64,000 nucleotides of DNA, from assembly GCF_000239815.1 (NCBI RefSeq), contig NZ_CAFK01000253.1:1-64000 (forward strand), read 5' to 3'. The notes beneath the pieces are model-generated. The model had not been told where the DNA came from. It worked only from the letters and a program-made list of their open reading frames with translations, and did no database searches. Numbering within the stretch: position 1 is the first letter of the stretch; each line of letters starts with the position of its first letter. This document shows positions 1 to 7,436 of the stretch, in pieces. Origin of the DNA: Bradyrhizobium sp. STM 3843. Lineage in GTDB: Bacteria > Pseudomonadota > Alphaproteobacteria > Rhizobiales > Xanthobacteraceae. A program made the position numbers and the translations under genes.

Positions 1-2
1 GG

Positions 3-140
3 GGGCGGCGAGCTCCCGGTCTTCCCTGCGCCCTCGTTGCGGAGGGTCTTCAGATCGATGCAAAGCTCGGACGCCGGGTGCGTCGCGAGATCGATGCGGT
101 GTGGGCGGCCGTGGCGCAGACCTTTCGTTTTGGTGTCTGA
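3..140 (+). CDS. possible 3' end of an unidentified gene
   Basis: A stop-free frame enters from the left edge and ends at a TGA at 138-140. It would give about 45 residues ending in an amphipathic stretch (EIDAVWAAVAQTFRFGV). The third codon positions are GC-rich, as in the neighbouring genes, and the hairpin at 199-220 lies shortly after it. I do not recognise a family and the fragment is too short to assign. It could equally be non-coding. Confidence 0.25.
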   Translation, partial: GRRAPGLPCALVAEGLQIDAKLGRRVRREIDAVWAAVAQTFRFGV

Positions 141-197
141 AAGATTCACAAATCGAGAGGTCGCATGCGCAGGCGCGACGTTGCGTGCTCAAAGACA

Positions 198-220
198 AGC
201 GCCGCCTTGGAAGGCGGCGC
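198..220 (-). terminator. hairpin terminator after the polygalacturonase gene
   Basis: A GCGCCGCCTT/AAGGCGGCGC inverted repeat spans 199-220. Read on the minus strand it lies about 26 bases past the GH28 stop codon and is followed by a T-rich stretch (TTGTCTTTG). This fits intrinsic termination of the minus-strand gene. It could also end whatever enters from the left. Confidence 0.6.
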
Positions 221-245
221 CAGGTTGGACTTTCGCTCTTGGTCA

Positions 246-1844
246 CTACATCGAGGCCGGCGGCACGTCACAGCCGTTGAGGTCGGAGAGGCCGCCTTCG
301 TTGTCGAAGATGTGGCCGCTGGCCGGCGCGGCGGGATTGAGCGGCGTCAGCGTGACGGCGTTGCAGGTCAGCCCAGTGATGTTGCGCAGCCGCATGAAGA
401 TGCCACTCGCATTGGCCGAGGTGATGCTCACTCGGTTCAGCGCGATCTTCAGCACCGGCGATTCCGGCAGGCCGATAATGAGGCCGCCGGTGGTGACGAC
501 ATTGCGCACCGTCTTCGGATTGGTGGCGGTGAGATCGGAGATCGTGATGTCATGCACATGCGGCTGCGTCGCCGGAATGTGCGGCTGGCTCAGATCGCCC
601 TGGGTTGCGCTGGGGATGGTCGGATAATATTCGCTGATCGAGATCGGCGTCGTCACGTCGGTCATGGTCAGCCGCTCGATCTTCATGTCGGAGATATCGT
701 TGCCGCGGTCGCGTCCGGTCTTGATGCGGAAGCCGTTATCGGTGCCGAGGAAGGTGATGTCATGGGCGTGAATATGGCTGACGCCATTGACGGTTTCGCT
801 GCCGACCGACATGCCATGCCCGCGCTTGAAGGTCGAATTCGCGATGTGGACGTGGGTCAGCGGGAGCTTCGGCAGATTATAGGGTGGCTTGTAGTAGGCG
901 AAGGTCGGGACGCCGGGAACGGCAGGATCGATGCCGGGCAGGCCGGACTTCATCGCGATATCGTCGTCGCCGGTGTCGATGTCGAGATGGGTCAGCCGCA
1001 CGTCGGTCGAGCCGACCAGGTCGACGCCGTCGGTGTTGGGCGCGCCGGTCGTATCATTGGCGTTGTTGTAGACGCGCAAGCCCTCGACGATTACGTCGGT
1101 GTCGTAGCGCAGGCCGAGGTCCCACATCGGCGAGTTGGTCAGCAGCACGCCCTCGATGCGGATGTGCTTGGAATTGTAGAACTCCACCAGCCAGGGGCGC
1201 GGCAGGCCGTTCGAGGTCGGGATATCGGGAAAGCCGGGATAGGAGGTCAGCGTCTTGGCGTTGGCGGCGAGCTGCCACCAGCTCAGCGCGCTCGGATTGT
1301 CGCTGGTCGCGGCCGCCGCCGGGTCGGCGCCGGAGCCGTCGATGGTGCCGTCGCCAATGATGCCGGATTCGACGACGTCGACGGCCGATATCATCGCCTC
1401 GGGCTTGCCCGGCAGGGTCGGGCCGGTGCCGGTCACAGTGGGATCATTGGCAAAGCGGAAGGGATAGCCGATGAAGGCCGGCTGGTAGCGGCTGTGGTCG
1501 GTGGTGTTCTTCAGCACGGTCGGCGCATCGATGCGCAGATAGACCCGGCTCTTCAGCTCGATCGGCCCGGTGATATAGGTGCCGCCGCCGCTGATCCGGA
1601 CGATGCCGCCGCCGGAGCGGGCGCAGCGATCGATCGCGGTCTGGATCGCGGTGGCGTTGTCGGTCTTGCCGTCACCCACGGCGCCATAGCTGTGCGGATC
1701 GCACTGGCGGAAGCGATCATCGCGGTCGCCGTAGTCGCGACCGCCGCGATCGTTCATGATGTCGTTGGCCCGTGCGGTCCCCACCGCCGCGAGAGATGCG
1801 ACGCATCCGAACGCCAGGATCCATTGCAGACGCCGCTTGCCCAT
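246..1844 (-). CDS. secreted polygalacturonase-like glycoside hydrolase, family GH28
   Basis: The 532-residue protein starts with a signal peptide (about residues 1-26, ending in TARA). A right-handed beta-helix hydrolase of the pectinase family follows. The family's catalytic signatures are present in order: NTDGVD near 270, GDDD near 293, GHG near 343 and RIK near 374. In GH28 the Asp residues of NTD and DD act as acid/base, so the enzyme should be active. It probably hydrolyses alpha-1,4-galacturonide or a related uronide linkage outside the cytoplasm or in the periplasm. The ATG start is followed directly by a basic n-region. The gene is alone, with a terminator 26 bases downstream. Exact substrate (homogalacturonan, rhamnogalacturonan or an exo activity) cannot be told from the sequence. 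Confidence 0.9.
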   Translation of the reverse strand: MGKRRLQWILAFGCVASLAAVGTARANDIMNDRGGRDYGDRDDRFRQCDPHSYGAVGDGKTDNATAIQTAIDRCARSGGGIVRISGGGTYITGPIELKSRVYLRIDAPTVLKNTTDHSRYQPAFIGYPFRFANDPTVTGTGPTLPGKPEAMISAVDVVESGIIGDGTIDGSGADPAAAATSDNPSALSWWQLAANAKTLTSYPGFPDIPTSNGLPRPWLVEFYNSKHIRIEGVLLTNSPMWDLGLRYDTDVIVEGLRVYNNANDTTGAPNTDGVDLVGSTDVRLTHLDIDTGDDDIAMKSGLPGIDPAVPGVPTFAYYKPPYNLPKLPLTHVHIANSTFKRGHGMSVGSETVNGVSHIHAHDITFLGTDNGFRIKTGRDRGNDISDMKIERLTMTDVTTPISISEYYPTIPSATQGDLSQPHIPATQPHVHDITISDLTATNPKTVRNVVTTGGLIIGLPESPVLKIALNRVSITSANASGIFMRLRNITGLTCNAVTLTPLNPAAPASGHIFDNEGGLSDLNGCDVPPASM

Positions 1845-2028
1845 GACTTCCTCCCGTTGTGAATAGTTATTTTTGGTTGTGCGAAAAATTATCGGAAACG
1901 AATGGTGGGGTAAATCGGGCGGGCGGGATCACCAACGATGTTGTTTCGGCATCGAAGCGGTGCAATGTCAGCATTGATCCGGTTCCCGCAGCACATCGTC
2001 TGCTTGGTCTTATGCTTGGAGGTCTGTC

Positions 2029-3585
2029 ATGTCCGAAACGTCAGCCCGATCTTTGGTCCCCGATCTCGCGCGCGAGGCGGCAGGCATCCTGACTGCGCTC
2101 GGCGTCGCGCCTCAGTCCATCGTGGGCGGCACCTTGGCGGCGCATTCACCGATCACGGGCGAGGTGCTGGGGCATGTGCATGAGAGCGGCGCCGCCGAGG
2201 CGCGCGCCGCGATCGAACAGGCGCATGCGGCCTTTCTGCGCTGGCGGCTGGTGCCGGCGCCACAGCGCGGCGAGCTGGTGCGCCTGCTCGGCGAGGAGCT
2301 GCGCGCCAACAAGGCCGATCTCGGCCGGCTGGTCTCGATCGAGGCCGGCAAGATCGTCTCGGAGGGGCTCGGCGAGGTCCAGGAAATGATCGACATCTGC
2401 GACTTCGCGGTCGGGCTGTCGCGTCAGCTCTATGGTCTCACCATCGCGACCGAGCGTGCCGAACATCGCATGATGGAGACCTGGCATCCGCTCGGCGTGA
2501 CCGGCATCATCTCGGCGTTCAATTTTCCGGTCGCGGTATGGGCCTGGAACGCGGCGCTGGCGCTGGTCTGCGGCAACAGCATTGTCTGGAAGCCATCCGA
2601 GAAGACGCCGCTGACGGCGCTTGCAACCGATGCCTTGCTGGCGCGGGCGATTGTCCGCTATCGGGATCAGGGCGGGCAGGCGCCGGAGGGGCTATCGGCA
2701 CTGCTGCTTGGCGGCCGCGACGCCGGCGCGGTGCTGGTCGATCACGCCAGCGTGCCGCTGGTCTCCGCGACCGGTTCGACCGCAATGGGGCACGTGGTCG
2801 GCGCGCGTCTCGCTGGCCGCTTCGCCCGCGCCATCCTCGAGCTCGGTGGCAACAACGCCGCGATCGTCGCACCGTCGGCCGATCTCGATCTGACCTTGCG
2901 TGCGGTCGCCTTCGCCGCGATGGGCACGGCCGGCCAGCGCTGTACGACCTTGCGTCGCCTGTTCCTGCACGAGGACGTTTATCAACGCTTCATGCCGCGG
3001 CTCAAGCAGGCCTATGCCTCGGTCGCGGTTGGCAATCCCTTGGAGAACGGCACGCTGGTGGGACCGCTGATCGATGCGCGGGCCTATCAGGCGATGCAGG
3101 CGGCGCTGGCCGCAGCGCGCGGCGAGGGCGGCCTGGCGTCCGGCGGCGAACGCATCATGGTCGGCGGTTGTGAGCAGGCCTATTATGTGCGGCCGGCACT
3201 GGTGGAGCTCGCAACGCAGGCCGGGCCGGTCGCGCAGGAGACCTTTGCGCCGATTCTCTATGTGATTCCCTATCGCGATCTCGACGCCGCGATCGAGCTG
3301 CACAATGCGGTGCCGCAAGGCCTGTCGTCCTCGATCTTCACCAACGATCTGCGCGAGGCGGAGATCTTTCTGTCGGCGCGCGGCTCCGATTGCGGCATCG
3401 CCAACGTCAATATCGGCCCGTCGGGTGCCGAGATCGGTGGGGCCTTCGGCGGCGAGAAGGAGACCGGGGGCGGCCGCGAGTCCGGCTCGGATGCATGGAA
3501 GGCCTATATGCGCCGCGCGACCAACACCGTGAATTACGGCCGGACGCTGCCGCTGGCGCAGGGAGTGAGGTTCGACATCGCGTGA
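2029..3585 (+). CDS. amaB: aldehyde dehydrogenase of the ALDH7 (aminoadipate semialdehyde) type
   Basis: The 518-residue protein is full length for ALDH7. It shows the FNFP motif (164-167), the general-base Glu in LELGGNN (E271) and the nucleophile Cys in GQRCTT (C305). The C-terminus has the family-typical GEKETGGGRESGSDAWK stretch. ALDH7 enzymes oxidise L-2-aminoadipate 6-semialdehyde to 2-aminoadipate in lysine degradation with NAD(P)+, so amaB is the best guess. The ATG is preceded by GGAGG at good spacing. The gene stands alone. A glutaryl-CoA dehydrogenase and an aminotransferase that could act later in the same route lie about 55 kb away. Substrate assignment is by family only. Confidence 0.85.
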   Translation: MSETSARSLVPDLAREAAGILTALGVAPQSIVGGTLAAHSPITGEVLGHVHESGAAEARAAIEQAHAAFLRWRLVPAPQRGELVRLLGEELRANKADLGRLVSIEAGKIVSEGLGEVQEMIDICDFAVGLSRQLYGLTIATERAEHRMMETWHPLGVTGIISAFNFPVAVWAWNAALALVCGNSIVWKPSEKTPLTALATDALLARAIVRYRDQGGQAPEGLSALLLGGRDAGAVLVDHASVPLVSATGSTAMGHVVGARLAGRFARAILELGGNNAAIVAPSADLDLTLRAVAFAAMGTAGQRCTTLRRLFLHEDVYQRFMPRLKQAYASVAVGNPLENGTLVGPLIDARAYQAMQAALAAARGEGGLASGGERIMVGGCEQAYYVRPALVELATQAGPVAQETFAPILYVIPYRDLDAAIELHNAVPQGLSSSIFTNDLREAEIFLSARGSDCGIANVNIGPSGAEIGGAFGGEKETGGGRESGSDAWKAYMRRATNTVNYGRTLPLAQGVRFDIA

Positions 3586-3658
3586 GGTCGGAGCGGGCTC
3601 GGATCGGTAGGGTGCATCGCTGTGCGGAGCAGGGGGAGCGAGGGAGCTGCAGGGCGAT

Positions 3659-3850
3659 TCATTCCGGCCGCTTCGGCGGCTGCAGCGAGCTATTGGTCCA
3701 GCCGATCGCTCTCGGCGAGTGCAGCGGATCGGGGCCATCGCAGGTCGGACAGGTCAGCTCTTTTCGTCCGTCGGCCTGTTCGCGCACGGCAAGCGACCTG
3801 CCGCAGGTCGGGCACAGCTTGCGTCGTGGCAGTTCGGGTGGCTTGGCCAA
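3659..3850 (-). CDS. small zinc-ribbon protein
   Basis: The 63-residue protein has two CPTC knuckles, CPTCGRSL and CPTCDGPDPL, separated by about 16 residues. This is a typical four-cysteine zinc ribbon. I chose a TTG start at 3850 because AGGGAGACGGAG lies just upstream and the cysteine region begins soon after. A longer in-frame start at 3994 would add a poorly conserved-looking leader. The C-terminal segment DPLHSPRAIGWTNSSLQPPKRPE resembles small uncharacterised proteins common in Bradyrhizobium. Function is unknown. Confidence 0.65.
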   Translation of the reverse strand: MAKPPELPRRKLCPTCGRSLAVREQADGRKELTCPTCDGPDPLHSPRAIGWTNSSLQPPKRPE

Positions 3851-4021
3851 GGCTCCGTCTCCCTGGTCGAAGCTAAGGGAGAGAGATCGGCTTGTGGAAT
3901 CACTTATGTGAGTATTGCGGACGGACGCGTGCTCGAATTCATCGCGATTGCACCGCAGCCCGGGCTGGCCGCGACCGTGTTGCGTCTGTCGCATTCAGAG
4001 CAGCGGGTAAACGATCCTCTG

Positions 4022-4666
4022 CTAGGACGCGAAGGCGAGCCCGGCCATCATCAGCCCGATCGCGGCAATCCAGCCGCCCAGCGCGCGCAAGGCGATGCCA
4101 CGCCAATCCTTCGAAGTATCCTTCGAACTATCCTTGGAGCTGTCGGAGAGCGGCCCGCGGAAGGCGAGCGTCAGCGCCATGATCAAGGTGATCGCAGCGT
4201 AGCCAGCGCAAGCGAGGCCGCCCGCGAACAGCAGACGGTCGGTGTTGGGGGCGAGATCGCTGGCGTTGGCGGCGCCCCGCAATGCGGCCAGCGCGAAAGC
4301 CATCACGCAGAGCAAAACGGTCGGCACGCGCGCACCGGCGGCCAAAAGCAGGCCGAGCACGACCGCGATCACAGCATCGATCGCGGGATTGGCCGCAATG
4401 GTCCCAACTCTTGCGCCCAGCGCCAGGCCGGCCAGCAGCCCGAGCGGAAACAGCGCGACCAGCCAGCGGCCGCGTGCGGCGCCCAGCGAGCCCGCGAGCA
4501 GGCCCATGGCCAGCCAGAGCAGGACGTCCTGGAGATCGGTGAACGGGTGCAGCGCGCCGGCATAGAAATCGCCAAGCCGGATCGCGACGATGTGGGCCTC
4601 GGCCGCAGGCGCCTGCGCGAGCAGCAACGCGGTGGCGATCAGGCCGTGCTTGAGCGTGCGCCTCAT
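4022..4666 (-). CDS. HupE/UreJ-family membrane protein
   Basis: The 214-residue protein has a signal-like first segment ending AEA-HIVAIRLGDF, then about five to six hydrophobic helices. The conserved N-terminal His and the HPFTDLQDVLLW motif match the HupE/UreJ family of putative nickel/cobalt permeases. A hydrophilic Ser/Lys/Asp repeat (DSSKDSSKDTSKDW) near residues 174-187 sits before the last helix. Its ATG overlaps the stop of the upstream hupE-like gene (ATGA), so translation is probably coupled. It is the last gene of a four-gene unit. No hydrogenase or urease genes are nearby, so the metal role is inference. Confidence 0.75.
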   Translation of the reverse strand: MRRTLKHGLIATALLLAQAPAAEAHIVAIRLGDFYAGALHPFTDLQDVLLWLAMGLLAGSLGAARGRWLVALFPLGLLAGLALGARVGTIAANPAIDAVIAVVLGLLLAAGARVPTVLLCVMAFALAALRGAANASDLAPNTDRLLFAGGLACAGYAAITLIMALTLAFRGPLSDSSKDSSKDTSKDWRGIALRALGGWIAAIGLMMAGLAFAS

Positions 4667-5268
4667 GCGGAGGCTCCCAAACTATGAAGCAGGAAATAGC
4701 CGCCGAGCAATGCGATGATGGCGCCCAGTCCCTGGACGATGCGCTCACCGGCCGGCCAGCGCGTCAGGGTGCCGATCACGATCCCGCAGAGGTGCAACAG
4801 GCCGGTGGCGACGACGAAGCCGATGCCATAGGCGAGCGGATTGGCGGAGCCGGGCAGCTCGGCGCCATGGGCGTGACCGTGAAAGATCGCGAATACCGCA
4901 ACGATCGCGGCAGCGGCGGCAAAGGGCAGCTTCAGCCGCAGCGCGACCGCGCCGCCAAGCACCAGCGCCGACAGAGCGATCACGACCTCCGGCATCGGCA
5001 GCGGCACGTGCAGGATGCCGAGCACACCGCCGAACGCCATCACCAACGGGAAGGTGATCGGCAGCACCCAGATCGCAGGCGCGCCGAGCTGCGCGCCCCA
5101 GATGCCGACCGCGACCATCGCGATCAGATGATCGGCGCCGGTCAGCGGGTGCAAGAGCCCGGCCGCAAGGCCGCCGCCGACATCGGCCTGTTCATGGGCA
5201 AGCGCCGGCTGCGAGAGCAGAATGGCGGCTGCGGCGAGCGGCAGGGTGCGGAGAGAGCGCAATGACAT
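4663..5268 (-). CDS. HupE/UreJ-family membrane protein
   Basis: The 201-residue protein has a signal peptide ending in ALA-HEQ, an N-terminal His exposed after cleavage, and the family signature HPLTGADHLIAMVAVG. A second His-rich motif, FHGHAHGAELP, follows. About six transmembrane helices are visible. HupE proteins are thought to import nickel or another divalent metal for hydrogenase or urease. The gene sits 14 bases after the preceding HupE-type gene and overlaps the next one by four bases. Function is inferred from the family only. Confidence 0.82.
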   Translation of the reverse strand: MSLRSLRTLPLAAAAILLSQPALAHEQADVGGGLAAGLLHPLTGADHLIAMVAVGIWGAQLGAPAIWVLPITFPLVMAFGGVLGILHVPLPMPEVVIALSALVLGGAVALRLKLPFAAAAAIVAVFAIFHGHAHGAELPGSANPLAYGIGFVVATGLLHLCGIVIGTLTRWPAGERIVQGLGAIIALLGGYFLLHSLGASA

Positions 5269-5282
5269 GGTTCAATCGCGGG

Positions 5283-6260
5283 TCATGTGGACAGAACAAT
5301 GAGGAGGCGGCCGATGAACCAGAACATCGCCACCGAGCCGATGGCGTAGGCGGGCAGCGCCTCGCCCCAGCGCGGCAGGACCGCGTCGAGCCGGCGATGC
5401 GCCCAGATCAATGCGAGCACCAGGAGCACGAAGGCGAGCTGGCCGATCTCGACGCCGACGTTGAAGAACAGCAGCGCCGGCGGCAGCAGGCGGCGCTCCA
5501 GCCCGAGGCCGGCGAGCGCGCTCGCAAAGCCGATGCCGTGCACAAGGCCGAAGGTAACAGCGACAGCCCAGGGATAGCGCGCAGTCCATCCGATCTCGCC
5601 GCGCTGCTGCTTCACGATCTCGACGCCGACGAAGACGATGCTGAGCGCGATGCAGGCATTGAGCGGGCGCTCCGGCACGCCGATCAGGCCGAAAGCCGTC
5701 GCCGCAAGCGAGGCCGAATGGCCGACCGTGAAGGCCGTGATCGTCTTCACCAGCCGCCAGCCGCCGTTCACGATCCAGATCAGGCCCAACACGAACAACA
5801 GGTGATCGGCGCCGAGCAGGATGTGGTCGATGCCGTAGTTGATATAGGTCTTGGCCAGCTCGAGCCAGGTATCGATCGTCGGCGCATCGGTGCCGAGCAC
5901 GGTCACGACCGGGTTGGCGGTCGAGATCGTGTAGCTGCGCGGCTCGCCTTTGAGCGGAATGATCTTGATCAGCGCCGCCGACATGTCGGCGCCGAGATTG
6001 CCGATCGTGATCTGGCCGACCAGGCCCTTCTCGCCGCAGTTCAGCTCCGGCAGACGCAAAAAACAATGCGGCGGGACCTTGAGGTCGACGCGATCGGCCC
6101 CAACCGTGGGCTCCATGGTCCAGAGCCCGATGAAGGCGCCGGGCCGCACTTCACGAAACTCGAGCACCCCCAGCGTCGCCTCATGGGCGAACAGGGCGCG
6201 AGGAAGGATCAGCGCCGTGACAAGCAGCAGCGCGATCCGCAGATAACGGAGGTCGATCAC
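5283..6260 (-). CDS. HupE/UreJ_2-type membrane protein
   Basis: The 325-residue protein begins with a signal-like helix ending LFAHEATLGVLEF. It has an extracytoplasmic beta-rich N-terminal half (to about 160), then a membrane domain with GIDHILLGADHLLFVLGLIW, the hallmark of the HupE_UreJ_2 group. I place the start at a GTG at 6260 because it overlaps the upstream TGA (GTGA), which suggests coupling. A longer frame exists but lacks support. Together with two shorter HupE-like genes and a PPIase gene it forms a four-gene unit. Metal or small-ligand transport is plausible but unproven. Confidence 0.78.
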   Translation of the reverse strand: MIDLRYLRIALLLVTALILPRALFAHEATLGVLEFREVRPGAFIGLWTMEPTVGADRVDLKVPPHCFLRLPELNCGEKGLVGQITIGNLGADMSAALIKIIPLKGEPRSYTISTANPVVTVLGTDAPTIDTWLELAKTYINYGIDHILLGADHLLFVLGLIWIVNGGWRLVKTITAFTVGHSASLAATAFGLIGVPERPLNACIALSIVFVGVEIVKQQRGEIGWTARYPWAVAVTFGLVHGIGFASALAGLGLERRLLPPALLFFNVGVEIGQLAFVLLVLALIWAHRRLDAVLPRWGEALPAYAIGSVAMFWFIGRLLIVLST

Positions 6261-7168
6261 TGCTCGTACCGCACTTTGTAGTTGGCCTTGAGGCGGGTCA
6301 CCGCTTCCCACGCCTGTTTGCGGGTCTCTTCGGTGTGCCACATCTTAGCGACGTCGTCGCGCACGTCCTCGAATTTCGCGGGCGTGCCCGGCTCGCGGGA
6401 ATCGAGCCGCACCACGTGCCAGCCGTCCTTCGACTGCAAGAGACTCCATTCGCCGAGCGGCAGCTTCAACAGCCCGTCGCTGAAGCTCTGGCCGAAGGCG
6501 CCGGCGAGGCTTGCGACCGGGCGGCCAAGAATGGCGCGGGTCTGGTCGCGCAAATCCTCGGTTTCGCGCTGCGCGCGGATGTCTTCGAGCTGTTGTTGCG
6601 CAGTCGCCTGATCGGTGGGGGGCGTCAGAAAGAAGCCAACACGCTCCGGCGCGTCGAAACGGGCATGATTCTCTGCAAACCAGGTCTGGAGCTGCTCGTC
6701 GGTCGGCTGCGGCACACGAACCTGGTCGAAGATCAGGAGTTGCAGCTTGAACGCCACGCGATCACGGATCATCTCATCGCCACGATCGACGCCGAGCGCC
6801 TTGCCCTCGCGATACAGAATCTCGCTCGCCACCCAGGCCTCGACCATCTTCTGGATGTCGGCCTCGGTCGGCTTGCGCTCCTTGTCCTCGTCGAAATTGT
6901 CGATGAAGGATTGCCGCATCGCCTTGGTGACCACGATCACCTTGTCGTCTTTCGCGGGCGGATGAAGAATCCGGTCTCCCGCGAAGATCAGGCCGCCCAG
7001 TACAGCGAAATGCAGGAGCGGCTCGCGAGCGAGCTTCCGCAGCGCGGAAAGCGGCGAGCGTGCATTGCTCGCGTCGCGCTCGCTCGGCTTGCTGTTGCTG
7101 TGGTCGGAAGGAATTGCGGAGGCAATATCAAGAGTGTGTGTCGCGTTCGACATCGCGGGCGAAGCCAT
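6257..7168 (-). CDS. membrane-anchored parvulin-type peptidyl-prolyl isomerase
   Basis: The roughly 303-residue protein has a short basic N-terminus, one membrane helix (LLHFAVLGGLIFAGDRIL) and a PpiC/SurA-like region. The PPIase core is in the C-terminal half: FFLTPPTDQ, then GQSFSDGLLKLPLGEW and SKDGWHVVRLDSREPG, the typical parvulin strand motif. It probably faces the periplasm and helps folding of exported proteins. Its stop overlaps the start of the next HupE_UreJ_2-type gene (GTGA), so it may act on those partners. ATG at 7168 is chosen; ATG at 7153 and TTG at 7195 are alternatives. Confidence 0.78.
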   Translation of the reverse strand: MASPAMSNATHTLDIASAIPSDHSNSKPSERDASNARSPLSALRKLAREPLLHFAVLGGLIFAGDRILHPPAKDDKVIVVTKAMRQSFIDNFDEDKERKPTEADIQKMVEAWVASEILYREGKALGVDRGDEMIRDRVAFKLQLLIFDQVRVPQPTDEQLQTWFAENHARFDAPERVGFFLTPPTDQATAQQQLEDIRAQRETEDLRDQTRAILGRPVASLAGAFGQSFSDGLLKLPLGEWSLLQSKDGWHVVRLDSREPGTPAKFEDVRDDVAKMWHTEETRKQAWEAVTRLKANYKVRYEQ

Positions 7169-7436
7169 ACTTCTTACAATTCTGCGGGACAGCAAGTGCG
7201 GCGCGTATATGCAACGGCCAACTTACTGTTGTCACCCGGCAATCCGCGCTGTCACAAAAATTTCGCACGCCGATGCGGCGGTGCATTTTTCCCCAAAGCA
7301 GTGATCCCTAATAAAACCTTCAACAAACTGTCTCCGAGATTTGATTTGGTCCGAGCTGCGAAGAAATTGGCGCGCCGCGTCAGCGGTGGGCATTTTCGTA
7401 TTTTTGCACTCGTGAAAATTCTGTAGGGGCAACTAC

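Noticed and set aside
165..1862. Long plus-strand frame opposite the polygalacturonase gene
   Set aside because: GH28 motifs and the signal peptide are on the minus strand, so the plus frame is a shadow.
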